Source of the DNA: Marsupella aquatica
Lineage: Eukaryota; Marchantiophyta
Assembly (NCBI GenBank): GCA_973895155.1
Contig: OZ316898.1
Coordinates: 10,044,001-10,108,000, forward strand
Direction: 5' to 3'
Length of the DNA: 64,000 nt
The position numbers and the translations under genes are program-made. The notes below the pieces were generated by a model. That model made no database searches, was not told the DNA's origin, and was given only the letters and a program-made list of their open reading frames with translations. Below, piece by piece: positions 35,770 to 47,979 of this stretch (positions within the stretch are counted from its first letter, which is position 1; each line of letters opens with the position of its first letter).

Positions 35770-36533
35770 GAATCATGATGAGAATGGCCATGGAACCGAG
35801 GCTATGGTGGACAACAGTTGCTCTGCTCATAGTGTGAAGACGGTGTAAGTTACCAGCCCAAAGCGGAGCTAGCAATGAGGACAATATGTACATTTGAAAA
35901 AATTTCGCCAGTAATAATAGAAGAAGTTTGTACCACATGGTTCGGGACTTCCTCTGTCGGGCTATCTGATTTCTGGGATTCTATTTGTGCTTCAACTAAT
36001 CAATTGAGTGGGTTCAAGATTGTGAAGTTATCCTACAACCGGGACATGTGCATTCGAAAAGCAAGGAAGTCTCTGTAATCACACCTCAATCATTAACTAC
36101 ATCGTTCAATTGAACAATGTACAACAATGTTCAATTGTTCAATAGTTCAATTGTTGAAGAATTTAGAACCTGCTCAAAAGTTTCATGCTACACTTGACAG
36201 GACTATGGGTAGTGTTTTGACTTAACTCAACAAGGCTCTATGTCGCTCTGAGAGAATGCAGTTAATAGAAGTTCAAAAGTTCCTACGAAACTCTGTCGCT
36301 GACACAACATACCTCCAAAACTTTTGTGGATACTGGTTCCCAGTTGACCACCTATTTGGCTGCCGAATAAGTGTTTTCGCCATATTCCATAGCTTAAATT
36401 TAATTACCTCCATCCAGAACACTACAACGCGAGGCTTCACATGCCCTACTGGACCAACTAACCACTGGCAAGATTTCCCCAACTACGGTTTGCTTTCCGC
36501 AATGCCGTGATTGTCCTTATCAGACTCTGCAAC
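35770..36533. other. Intergenic, with a short AT-rich palindromic patch
   Basis: The left part is probably the 3' untranslated region of the Rossmann gene. Around 36106-36160 the words GTTCAATTGAAC, TGTTCAATTGTTC and AGTTCAATTGTTGAA form overlapping palindromes able to fold as a small hairpin. Confidence 0.5.
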
Positions 36534-36694
36534 CATTAGAATTTGAGAGATTGTCGGTATCAGGCTCTCCCACTAGGGAAGCTAAAAACATTAGAATTTG
36601 AGACATTGTCGGTATCCGACTCTCCCACTAGGGAAGCTAAAAACATTAGAATTTGAGAGATTGTCGGTATCCGACTCTCCCACTAGGGAAGCTA
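36534..36694. repeat. Three tandem copies of a 55-bp unit
   Basis: Units start at 36534, 36589 and 36644 with CATTAGAATTTGAGA and include CTCTCCCACTAGGGAAGCTA. A degenerate partial copy precedes the array. The near identity indicates recent expansion. Confidence 0.9.
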
Positions 36695-36760
36695 AATTCA
36701 ATAAGAACCTGTGCACTTTATAATGAGACCTACTGCCGTAGCTCTTTATATTTAAAGTCC

Positions 36761-36948
36761 TCTGGGGGCGTTCTCCCAAAGTGGAATCCCTCGTGCTTTC
36801 ATTTGAAAACAATGCCCTAATGGGAGAGCTTTGCCTTCCACCATAGGACCCTAGTGTTCTTGGGTCGTTCTGCCAAGGTGGAATCCCTCGTGCTTTCATT
36901 TGGAACAATGCCCTTATGGGAGGGCTTTGCATTCCACCATAGGACCCA
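36761..36948. repeat. Tandem duplication, about 95-bp unit
   Basis: Two copies share GGTCGTTCTGCCAA or a variant, GTGGAATCCCTCGTGCTTTC, and CATTCCACCATAGGACCC. The second begins near 36860. Confidence 0.85.
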
Positions 36949-38251
36949 TGTGATTGCATGCTGCCAACTGTTCGCCAAAAAAATCTAATACCTCCTTTCA
37001 AGCACCACAGATTCACTCTCCAAGGAAACGCCTGACAGTTGAGGATGCCATCCTCAGCTCCACTCGAAAGGGCATGCTATTCTGCTACTCAAATTCCATT
37101 CTCCCAAGTTTGGATCTAAATGTGCGTCCGGTGAAAACTGTTAATTACAGGAAGATAACTACACCAGCAAAAGTCAACAGGCTTTGAGAAGTTTCAGTGA
37201 GTATCATTACTAGGTTCCCACAGTTGTACTTACTGGCTTGTACGATATCTATTTTGCTTTCTCCATCAGAATGGAGTTGAACATTCTCAGTCTTCCACAG
37301 ATTTTAAGTCCAATTCCCATTCTTGGGAGATTATTCTAATCTTGTCAGGTCCACTTCAGGGTATTTACTTAAGAATTTGCAGCGGTACGGATCATACTAA
37401 AAAGTGAATTGAATCCAAAGAACGAGGATATCTATTGGAAAAGTACAACACTCTTAAAACAGAGGGAGGCAAAAGTACATAGCACCAAACAAAACACAAA
37501 GAAAAGAATCATGAACGAACCAACGCCGGGTAGAAAACTCCAAAGAAAAGATATTACTGGTACGACGGAGAAAGTATTCCAGAGGTACTGCGTTCGAGAG
37601 CAAAGCGTATAGTTCAGGACCGGCAGTAATATTCTTATGTCATGTACATTCTAAACGTTTGTCGGACTCTCAATATGTCGAATCGAAAGAATCATTTAGA
37701 GGTAGGTTTGGTCATTCTTGTCTACATGGGAAGTGATGAGTGGACAAGGTAAGCAACTAGCATTTCATCCTACAGAATGAACTCAGATTTCAGTTTTCCT
37801 TCAGCTGGTTCAGAGACTTTCCGCACTGTTGGAAAATTTGAATTGAATGCATAATCCCAGCAGATCGCAGAGGAAATTGAAGAGCATAAAATTATTACAT
37901 GTGTCTAAATAAACGAATGAATTGCAGAGAATTGCAGAGAATTGAAGAAAAATCAGAACACAACAAAAGTTTGGAGACATTGGAAGGCCGAAGACAGGGA
38001 CATCGCTTCAGCATAGCAGAACGCCAAATTAACAACGACGCCACAATCTAATTCAACTACTTAAATCGATTTCCTTTAATGCTGGGTGTGACCTTGATTG
38101 TCCGGCACAAGACACTGGCAAAGATAACGAAGCACCTGATACAATATTATGCCGCGAGCATAGTAAAAATGTCCTCGACAGACCGAATAGTTTCAGAAAA
38201 TCGTACTCTTGGTACAATACAATGCTAACCGCATAGCAAAAACTAGCAATA
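36949..38251. other. Intergenic between the Rossmann gene and RPL6
   Basis: No coding gene is supported. GAATTGCAGAGAATTGCAGA near 37919 is a short simple repeat. The right end probably contains the RPL6 3' untranslated region. Confidence 0.45.
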
Positions 38252-39350
38252 CTATTTCTTCTTGCCAACTTTACCCTCTTTGCGTCTAATAACCTCATCC
38301 TGGTACTTGATACCTTTTCCCTTGTAAGGTTCTGGGGGTCTCCACTTCCTTATTGCTGCTGAAAAATCACCTACTGCACACTTGTCGCGTCCAGAGATAG
38401 TAACCCTGGTGTTTTCGTCCACCTTTACAGTGATACCAGATGGAATCGGCAATCGTACTTGATGTGAAAATCCCAAGTTCATGGTAAGTTCCTTACCGGC
38501 CACAGCTGCACGATAACCAACACCTACTAGCTGCAGCTTCTTCTCAAAACCTTTGGACACTCCAACCACCATGTTGTCTGTGAGGGTCCTGCATTCCTCA
38601 AACGCCTGGGTGTCATAAAAATACCTGGACAGACTGATCTAGACATAGGATTGTAATGGAATCTACATTCACCTAACAAGTGCAATTCATCATCCACTAT
38701 CAGAGAGAGAGAGCGAGAGAAAGAGACACAGTTCGTGACTGAAAGAAAGAAAGAAATAAGTGAAGTTTAGGGTTCCTGGTGACCATGACCCATCCACGTC
38801 CATCTACTTAACCCGGATGTGGAGAGGAAAAACTAACTACGGGAGGTCTTAGAGACATACTAAGAGTTGGAATAAGAAGAAATAAGACGATACAGCCAGG
38901 TCTCCATTTTGCTAAATCCAAAACAGATGTGATGAATGAATGAGAGATATGATGAAATGAATGAAAAAGAGACCTGAACAATCCATGCATTTGGCGAGCT
39001 CTGCGCGTATCCACGGCCCTGGCGACAAAGATCTTCCCGGAGTCATCACGCGTGAGCTTAACTTCGACGGGGTAAGTCCTGGCGAGCTCTCCGAGAGGGC
39101 CCTTCACAGCCAAGCTCTGCCCGTCGAGAGTGACGACCACACCGGACGGCACATCAATGGGCGCCTTTCCAATCCTCGACTCCTTGCACTCAATTCTCAG
39201 AACTCCAGAGCTACTCGACGATGACGAACCCGCAAACCGTTGCTTCTCGGCCGCGGCGACGACGACCTTCTCCCCTGCAAACGAGCTTTGCAGGCCATAG
39301 CTCGCTCGTCCATTGTGGACGAGCGAGGCGGACTGCAATGTGAGTGACAT
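38252..39350 (-). CDS. RPL6: Plastid large-subunit ribosomal protein L6 (uL6c)
   Basis: This is the nuclear-encoded plastid homologue of bacterial uL6, which sits near the factor-binding site of the large ribosomal subunit. Exon 1 (39350-38974) and exon 2 (38588-38252) join to 237 residues. The first 50 or so residues, rich in Ser and Ala, form a plastid transit peptide. The mature part starts [20 protein letters not shown] with KGPLGEL, crosses the splice site at [15 protein letters not shown], and continues with VGVGYRA, LGFSHQV and [16 protein letters not shown], ending in a basic tail like bacterial L6. The intron holds a GA-rich microsatellite (about 38700-38760). Length fits the family (about 220 residues in Arabidopsis). 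Plastid location is inferred from the leader and the bacterial-type sequence. Confidence 0.95.
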
Positions 39351-39389
39351 GGAGAGCGATTTCTGTCCAGCGATTGATTTCTCTTCTGG

Positions 39390-40300
39390 GCTTTCAGATA
39401 TAGTAGTAGAGCAGTAGTACTTCGGATTGCCTGCTCAATCCCGGGTCGGGTTTGGATGCGGTCGGATCCATCCTTGCTGTGGAGTGAGGGTTGCATGGGC
39501 CCTCCTGTCGGAGCCCTGCACTCCCCACATGGTTGGACACCAGTCTTCAGTCGTCAAGTACAGGTAGCAGTGTACAAGCGCACCCTGGATTAGTGCAAGT
39601 CATCCATGGTATCCCCTAATATAGTAGTACTGAGATGAGACTACAATTGTGCAGTAGTAATGTCCACTACCACATTCAAATTGCCTGCTCAATCCCGGGT
39701 TGGGTTGGATGCGGTTGGGTCTGTCCTTGCTGTAGAGGGAGGGTTCCATGGCCCCTCCTGTTGGAACCCTTGCATTCCCCACATCGTTACACCATAGTCT
39801 TCAAGTACAGTTAACCGTGTATAAGCATAGCCTGGATTAGTGCATGCCAACCATGTTATCCTCTAATATAGTAGTAGTGGAGATGAGATGAGACTAGCGC
39901 ACTAGTATGTCCACCGCCGCATTTGGATTGCCTGTTCAATCCCGGGTTGGAGTTGGATGGGGTTGGGTTCATCCTTGCTGTAGAGGGAGGGTTCCATGGC
40001 CCCTCTTGTCGGAGCCCTCGCACTCCCACATCGTTGCACACCAGTCTTCAAGTACAGTTAACCGTGTGTAAGTGCAACCTGGATTAGTGCAGGCCAACCA
40101 CATTATCCCCTAATATAGTAGTAGTGAGATGAGACTACAATTGTGCAATAGTAATGTCCACCACCACATTTGGATTGCCTAATCAATCAGGGGTCAGGTC
40201 GGGTCCACCCTTGCTGTAGAGGAAGGGTTCCATGGGCCCTCCTGTCAAAACCCTTGCACTCCCCACATCGTTGCACATACCACTCTTCAAGTACAATGAA
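39390..40300. repeat. Tandem array, about 247-bp unit, four copies, at the 5' end of RPL6
   Basis: Each copy carries GGATTGCCTG, CAATCCCGGGT, CCTTGCTGTAGAGG, GGTTCCATGG, CTCCCCACATCGTTG, CTTCAAGTACA, CCTGGATTAGTGCA and CCCCTAATATAGTAGTA. The word ATTGCC falls at 39426, 39680, 39927 and 40174. The first copy begins about 40 bp upstream of the RPL6 start codon, so the array forms the 5' leader or proximal promoter. The last copy is cut by a SINE-like sequence. A partial relative lies at 52600-52690. Confidence 0.9.
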
Positions 40301-40420
40301 CTGTTTGGCTTTGGTCAGTTGGCCAGGGGATGAGCCTAGAACTGAGAGGTCCCAGGTTCAATGCCCCCTCCACACGCAAGGGGTGTGGAGGGTATGTGTG
40401 TGTATGTGTGGATAAGATGC
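40300..40420 (+). mobile_element. tRNA-derived SINE head (second copy)
   Basis: TTGGTCAGTTGGCCAGGGGA and then GAGAGGTCCCAGGTTCAATG match, with modest divergence, the head of the minus-strand SINE at 22.5 kb. The B-box-like GGTTCAATGCC is clear. A GT-rich simple repeat follows. The body found at 22.3-22.5 kb is not present here. Confidence 0.55.
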
Positions 40421-43139
40421 CACAATTGGATTAGGCGGTGTTGTCTCCTTGCAAGACATGCTAAATACGTACAATCTGTATGTGGGGCTCTTAAAAAATG
40501 TCGGGAGCTACATTGATGGCACTAAGGTGGCAGAGGTTAGATTGCTACATATTACAGCAGAATGGGACATCAACCCCAAGCAATATAATAAGCCCAGAAC
40601 AAACACAATTGACGTGATTATGTTGGAGAGGAGGACATTGAAACTCATGGTAGGGACAAAATACTAAGGAAGAGGAACGGTGGCCTACAATGGATTTTGA
40701 GTGGCACATGCATGTCGTATTTTCCCCTTCATTGTGTTTCACTCTTCCCTCATTGTTCACCGTTAGAGTTGACTATTAGCCAAATCCCTTGATTAACTAT
40801 CCAACATAACTTCAAACTTCATTAATGCCCTTTCTTGTATCAATTAAACATTGTACCGTCTCAATTCGATTGATTTCTTATGCACTTTTTGCTTGCTACC
40901 CGGTCTTTCTAACGATCAGATAGTGTCAACTTGTGCAATTACTTGAGACATTGGTCCGACTCTCACTGGTCGCAGACCCCACCTGTCACCTAGATTGAAG
41001 GTTAAGTTTCATCTAACCTTCAACTAATATTTTTTCAAAGAGGATTTCTAAACCCATTGTGATAGATTCCTCAATAACTTTCATCCATCTTTCAATCATG
41101 TGTTTGCATTCACTTGGTGTGTTTTGTAGCCCAATTGGAATGCACTTGAATTTAAACGACCAAGCAAAGTTGAGTTCATTCATGTCCCACTACTTTGGGC
41201 TTCTTTTTACAACATTACTTGCAAATGTTTTAATAGTTTGCAATTGCAATCTTCACATGCCATATAACTCTTACTCATCCTTTGAAAGGTTCCAACCAAA
41301 TCCATATAAACTTCTCATTATCAAATGTTAGCATTTCTAACCATCTTTTCTTCACAATCAACTTCTTAACTTTAATTTTATTGGCATTCTACAAATACAA
41401 GCTTTGTAATCGAATGCTCCTTGCAGTTCTGCAAATAGGTCCATCTTTCATTCAATGATCACACCAATTTCTTTTACATGGTGTTTCTTCCATGGGCTTC
41501 CATCTCTCTACCTCTAGGTCTAGCAATTCAGCACTAACTCTTCCTGGGCTGCCTCCCTAGCCTTCTGATCCTGAAAGTTTCTACAAAAATATACCCTTCT
41601 CATTTCTACTCTACGTAACCCGCAGGATCTAGGAACTCCAAGACCAATGTCTCAACTCAAGCTCAACAAACATTGATAAGTAGGTCAACAAATAGAACCT
41701 CCCGGGCCCGCATGGTCGTGCCATAAGTTGAAGCCAGAGTCGGCACCCACCGTTCATCTAGAACAACCCCTCTTTGAGTGCCCCCCTATGCTTCCTATTT
41801 GTCATTGGCTGACCACCTTGCCCCTAGGACATGCTCATGGCCCAATAGCTAGCTTGTCCTAAAACGTTGGGACTAGACTAGCCCCAACTCTAGCAACCAA
41901 CTCCAAGGTTCTCGCTCAACCAAGAATCTAGGTGCCAAGTGCACTTGGAACTCAACCTTCATGCCTACTCTGTTTTGTCTCCCCAACTCAAGATCCTGTA
42001 GGAAACTCAACGCAGCTTGGTTTGTGTTTTGGTTGGATTTGGCAATCAGACAATATAGCCCCTACAAACCCCAAGAACAAATAGCACCCCCAGACCCAAC
42101 TGAGCTCAACAAGATGTAGTCATCCTTAAGAGCTTTCCAACTCATCCAAGAAGTCCTCCAATAAACTTTCTCTCTTGGAGACGGTCCACCTTGAGCCCGA
42201 CCCTTCTCATTGAGAAGTTATCATCGTTTTTGTTTGGGGTAGTGTCAAGACTTCCACGGCTCACGACTTGGGCTTGCCCTTGGACCTCAGGGAGACACTA
42301 CTCCCAACATATCTGCTTATGGAAACTTGACACCCTAGACCGGTTTTGGTCTCCTATATTTGGCCCTAAACCTGGACTCCAACCGGCACGCATGGGCAAG
42401 CAACTAACTTGCTATGCCCATAGCTTTCTAGCTAGATGTCCATAAGTGGAGTGCCTTAGCCCATTGTGATCAAGTTGACCCAATGCTCATGCCTAGGCTC
42501 TTAGAACCCGTCGTCAGCCAGGGGTCCTAGACAGCCCCACCCGGGCCGCGCCGTATCTCATGCGCCAAATGTCCGTTGCGCATGAAGTAAACTTTGTTAG
42601 CCTTGGGCCCAAGAGAAGCTCTCACTCAAGCATAACTCAAAATCTGTCTGGGGGTCTAGAAGGTCCACCCTGAGCCCGGCCCTTCTGATGACCCAACTAG
42701 CTCCATGCTAGTCTAAGTCCTCAGTGTGCATCACCAGCTTAGCGTCTTGCTCAATCATGCTAGTGCAATTAACGCCTCGTTGCCCACTAGTCTCCATACT
42801 TAGTCTCCATTGGATGGCCGTTCTGGAGGCTTAGACTATAGAGGAGCTCAACATCAAAGTCAGCTACGCCAGAACTAAGTGTTAGGGTAGTTGAGTTTCG
42901 CGACTCCGCGATTTCTCAAAAGATCAAAGTGGATTTAAGTTTGACAATCCCATTAACAATACGTGGGTTGTTCCTCATAGTCCATATTTGACAATGAGAT
43001 TTAGTGCTCCTATTAATGTGTAGATTTGTTGCTCCATTAAAGCAATCAAGATTTAAATATATAAGTTAGTATTATTATAAAAGGCACAATACATTAAAGC
43101 AACAATGGAGGTGGAACAACTAGACAAAATAAATGAGCA
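40421..43139. other. Long intergenic stretch
   Basis: No gene is supported. A diverged direct repeat, GGTCCACC(T/C)TGAGCCC followed by GCCCTTCT, lies at 42183 and 42662, about 480 bp apart, and may mark an old retroelement. Motif words typical of LTR-retrotransposon proteins were not seen. Confidence 0.4.
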
Positions 43140-43570
43140 TTTAGCCAGACGTTTAGATGCCATATATGTGTTTGCTGCTAAAGGAGTGTTGGTAAAACAT
43201 TGTTGGAGTTTGGTCTCCCAAAACTAGGTATGGAGTTCTTCCAAGAGCAGGAAAATAGAAATTGGTTGATAAGAGAGGAGACACATCATCTGATGGATGT
43301 ACTTCTCCAACAACTTGGAGAATATGAGTCGTTGTTGAATGAGGGTCATGTACACTACCATACTTGCAATGGTGAGGGCTCAAGATGGAGCAACATTCTT
43401 TATTGATGGACAAGGGGGATAGGGAAAACATTTGTGGATGATGTTCTACTTTGGAGAGTTTGTGCCGATGGGGACATTGCACTAGCCATGGCTTCCTCAG
43501 GTATTGCAAGTCTTTTGTAAGATGGAGGACGCACTACACATTCACAATTCAAGCTCCCTTTGAAACCGAT

Positions 43571-44849
43571 TTTTTTTTTTTTTTGAAAAGAAGGGGGGCC
43601 AGCCCCGTCAGTTAGCACCGGGGGTAATTCCCACCCAGGCAAAAAGGACAGAGCACAAACACGCATGGAGAAGGGGGCTCCCCAAAGCCCTCACCCCGCA
43701 CCCACCCGTAGCACCCAACCTCCGTGAGCATAGGAGCCATGCCACAATCCCAACTAGAGCCGCCAGGGCTCATCCTATCCGACCCCAACCACTTATTAAT
43801 CCCATAATTCCCAACATTGGCCTTACTAATCTCATTATTCCCAACATTGGCCTTCCACTGAGCACTGGGTTGACCACTCTCCATGGAAAACACCTGGCTG
43901 TCCTTCCTAGTCAAAGTACTATCAATGTTGGCAACACAATCCTCCCTAGCAGGCCCCAGGCTAGTCCAAGCATAGTAAGTGAAGCCCCATACTTTACTCT
44001 TCATGACTACCTATGTCAGTGGTCCCAATGTCACCAGTCTGATCCACAATGTGGAGAATGTCAATCAACTCTTGCGTAGTTCTTTGGATCTGTCGGCTCT
44101 TTTTTGGAGTGCTGCTGGACCTAAGCATGTTTTTGAGATGGTCCGCAGTCCTCTGCAGGACCACCCAGACAGGGATTTTACCATGAGATTGATCGAAGGC
44201 CACCGCATTGCGTTCTTTCCAGAAAACACTGCACATTTCCTTGATCACAATCAGTGGTCCAGGACTGGTTTTTTGTCTTCTCGTTGCCTAGGTGATCATA
44301 TCCAGCAGCCCCCCTGGTCCCAAACTCATTCTACTCGTGGAAGCAGTGAGTTGTCTCAGAAGACGCCATCTATGCCGAACATGTCTACAACTAAAAAAAA
44401 GATGTTCTGCGGTCTCAATCTGGTCCTTGCACCTTGGACACAGCCCATCGCTGACCCCCCACGTCCGGCCTCTCAAGTTTGTGAAGAAACCGTGTTGAAT
44501 AAGACGCCAAACAAAAAGTCTCACCTTCCGGAAGGTCCATCCTCCCCATAGCTTCCTCCAGAATTGCCTCCATTGTTGGGTGTCTTCAGTGTGGCCCCAT
44601 TGTCGGTTCAGCTTCGTTGAGTCCGAGGCAGGGCTCCTCAGGCGATCCACCCACACCTTGTTGGGGCAACGCCACCCCCTGCGGTGGCTCAAATCCGTCC
44701 AACGCCATCCAACACACTTGTCCAGGGTGTTGGTGGTCAACCCCTCCACTTGGCCAAGCATCCTGTAAAAATTTTGGAATTCCCTGGTTCCTGTATCTCT
44801 GGCACTCCTGATTCTCGGATTAAGACTAGCAGGCTGTAGCCAGGTCCCA
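43571..44849 (-). mobile_element. 5'-truncated LINE inserted in the Helitron helicase
   Basis: A run of T (43571-43584, a poly-A tail on the minus strand) opens the insert. The 11-bp sequence TTGAAACCGAT lies on both sides (43560-43570 and 44850-44860), a clear target-site duplication. On the minus strand the insert encodes the end of a plant LINE polyprotein: WRKLWGGWTFRKVRLFVWRL, then CPRCKDQIETAEHLFFSC with the Cys/His pattern of the zinc-binding reverse-transcriptase tail, followed after a frame break by VFWKERNAVAFDQ. Most of the RT and the endonuclease are absent, as usual for 5' truncation. Confidence 0.88.
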
Positions 44850-45736
44850 TTGAAACCGATCTTGACATCAACATGTACCATTCAAAACAATCTGCCTTGG
44901 GGATAGATAGAAACCTTTATTTTGTGGGATGAAGCACCCATGATCCATCAACCTCGCCATCAACATGCAGTGGAGGCGTTGGATTGAACTCTACACGACA
45001 TACAAGACAATGGTCAAATATTTGGAGGGGTTGTGGTTGTATTTTCAGGAGATTTTTGACAAGTGCTTCCATTGAAGGCAAGGACGAGTCATCTAGAGAT
45101 TGTGGGGTTGTGTTTGAAGAAGTCTTACATCTAGAGTAGTATGCAAACTTTCAAGCTAACTAAAAAATGTTGGCTGCAAGAGGAACTAATGCGTCTCCTG
45201 GATTTGGTTAATATATGTTACATAAATTTGCAGAGTGGCTACTACAATTGGGCCATGACAAGCTCCCAAAAGGAGGAATTCAAACAATCTTATCACTTGC
45301 CAGGAGTCTATGGTGGTGGGAAGGTCGTGTGGAATCTTTCATCCATGCAATCTACCCATGTTTTGCTAATGTGGACATTAGTTCTTAAGCGAGAGAACTA
45401 TCCTGCCGCAAACAAAATATGAGGCGCTAAAAATAACAATTGTATCTTAGAAGGACTTCATGGGGAATCCACTGAATTTCTTAGAGTTTATAGTCCGGAT
45501 CAACTAGAAGGGGAGAATTTTTATTCTATAGAGTTCTTGAATACACTCGCCCCTAGTGGTTTGCCACCTCATAAGTTGGTACTCAAGGTTGGATGCCCTA
45601 TAATTTTACTTAGAAATATAGATCACTCTCTAGGATTGTGTAATGGTACTCAGTTAATTGTGAGAGCCATGAATAGTCATCTCATTGAGGCACAAGTTCT
45701 TGCAAGAAAACATGCACAGACCCTTACATTTGTGTA

Positions 45737-47587
45737 GTTTGCTATGAAGAACCAAAAACACACTTAATGGTCTTCAAACTCGGTATTCGTTCCCGTAAAG
45801 AACAAGATGGGGTTGGTTTGATAGATTTAAACAACAATAATAGACTTAAAATGTTTTCCACATATAGTAATCAAGTTTGATTACTTTACTAAGGTATTTT
45901 GAAGATCGCTCCACAGCGGTGAGTAGTTTTTAATGGTAACTCAGCATTGGATAACCATAAATTAATGAAAAGTGAATGATTAACAAAACACAAGGAAAAA
46001 TATCCTAAAGTATGCTAAGGGAGTCTGGAATAGACCAAGGTTGCTCCTTAGACATAAGTCAAAATGAAAAGACTTAAGGATTCAAATCCATATTGTTTTT
46101 CAGATCTAAAATGCTTACTAGATTACCCTTTTAAAGTGCCGTCAACACGTCTTATCCTTTCTTTCTAAGTGGTACTCAGACAAGATCTAAAAGAGTGACT
46201 CCTTCAACATTTAGATGGTACTAAGCAACACGAAAGAAAATCCATCAATTTCAATAAGGCTTAAACTCAATGAGTTAACTCTAAGAACTCAGGAGATTGC
46301 AATGAGTCACCAATAAGGAATCTATCATCACAACTCCAAAGATTTGCACAAAAGGAATTTTACTTCCTGTGTTATTAATCAGAGATAGAAACACAAGAAG
46401 GAGGTAAGTCTCTCCAAATGTTAAACCTGATCTCGAACTCATAGATTCATGATCAACTAGTTTAACACAAAGAAGAGGCAAAAATGCATAACTTAACCAT
46501 AAACTACACTAGTGGTGGAGGCGTCTTATAGTAAAAATCTACAGAGTAAGAGGTTATAAGGTCGAAGAGACATGCCTCTTCATCCTCCTCAAAAATTCAA
46601 AATAGCAATTCAGTAAGTGAAAAGTCGGAAAATGGCTAAGTAAGAAGCCGTAAAAGCATAAAAGTGTAAAAGCGTAAACTCGTAAAAGCATAAAACCGTA
46701 AGCCGTAATCCGTAATTGCGATATAACTAAAAACTTATCAAATTCAACTATTTTTAACTTCCTAACTATAAGTCAGAAAACTGTGAGATTTTGCAAGCAG
46801 ATTTTCCTAGGTACAGACTATATACTAAAGAAGTATGACAGCTTTTAAAGCTCTATAACACATTTTGAAAAATAGGGAAAGATGCACTATTCTTAAAACT
46901 AACTAAAACACTTAGACTACTCCTCAAGCTTGTTGTCGGATGTCTTCTGGTTCGAGTAGCTCCACTGCTGTGACAGTTCAATTCTGTGTAACTTCCATTA
47001 GCTCAGCCTGGCGTGGGGATCCTCGAGAGTAGGGTAGGCATCTCAGTTGCCTTTCAGGATACATCAGGGGCATTCTCTTCCTTAGATAACATATGTCTGT
47101 TCGAAGAGCTTCTCTATATATCCCAATCACATCATAGTGATTGCAGGTAGAAGCATATACTTGAGGGTAATGGAATAGGAAATCTTCAGTTCTCAGCATC
47201 CTTGAATAGAATGGACGAAGTCTCCAAGTAACATCCTTAAAGTACCGGTTGAATTCAGCAAGAGTCTGAGAGGTAAGGTGGAAGAGAAGTTAGTAATGAG
47301 CGCCTACGTCTTGCATTCCTTCCCTTTCAAGGTGCGCTCTTCATCCGTTGTGGAGTCCCATTGAACTAGCCGTAAGATGTCACGATCACAGGGTCGCCAA
47401 CTCTTAAGGGCGTAACTCGTAAACTCTTAAGTAGTGAACTAGTAAACTCGTAAACTGAGTTTACTCGTAACTTAGGAACTTAGTAACTTTGAATGTTGTT
47501 TCAGTTACAGTTAGCAATAATTGCAGTCTAAACACGGTAAAAAATTTAAAAAATTTCAGTTTCTTCATGCTTTTGGAATTACCCACT
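45737..47587. mobile_element. Unidentified insertion in the Helitron
   Basis: The helicase reading frame stops at ACCCTTACATTTGT (near 45722) and resumes at ACTTACAATTTGTCCC (near 47588), suggesting an imperfect target-site duplication around the insert. The left end has GCTATGAAGAAC and the right end TTTCTTCATGC, a possible short inverted terminal match. The inside carries no recognised protein. It has a simple repeat of CGTAAAAGCATAAAA type (about 46640-46720) and of ACTCGTAAACT type (47415-47480). The element class is unknown. Confidence 0.45.
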
Positions 47588-47979
47588 ACTTACAATTTGT
47601 CCCATAGACTATGTTGATGTCTAATGAATCACTTCCTTTTTCATTATGTAGGGCCCAGTTTCCCATCCAAATGACATATGTAATGACCATAAACAAGACT
47701 CAAGGTCAGATTTTAGAACATATAGGGTTACAACTTTCAAAGTCTATATTTAGTCGCGGTCAGTTGTATGGAGCATCCTCAAGGGCAGCATCTCCTACAA
47801 CTATTAAGGTTTTACTTTTGGATTCTAAGGAGGGTCATGCAAGGTTGACATAAAATGTTGGATATGAATCGATGAGGTTCTTTATTGAACTTGTGAATAA
47901 ATATTGCATCACTTTTGTATTAATCTCTTTGACTTACTTCCTCAATTAAATTTCTTTGCAATGCAAAAACATGTTTGTC

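Larger units (their letters stand above)
43180..47853 (+). pseudogene. Helitron PIF1-like helicase pseudogene in pieces
   Basis: Helicases of this family unwind DNA during rolling-circle transposition. The fragments are: a FGLPKLG segment from about 43208; FFIDGQGG, a stop, then GKTF, that is a Walker A loop with TAG inside it at about 43400-43435, followed by IALAMASSGIA; GGRTTHSQFKLPLKP; Walker B as LWDEAPMI near 44930; GGVVVVFSGDF; then HKLVLKVGCPIILLRNID and GLCNGTQL (45537-45737); finally FPIQMTYVMTINKTQGQ and SRGQLYGASSRA (47627-47853). Several stops and frameshifts separate them. The order matches intact plant Helitron helicases once the two insertions are set aside. Confidence 0.8.

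Noticed and set aside
41700-42900. Possible LTR retrotransposon
   Set aside because: Only a short direct repeat about 480 bp apart was seen. No primer-binding site, polypurine tract or gag-pol motifs could be read.
43979-44551. 190-codon plus-strand frame
   Set aside because: It is antisense to the LINE zinc-binding tail, which explains the region better.
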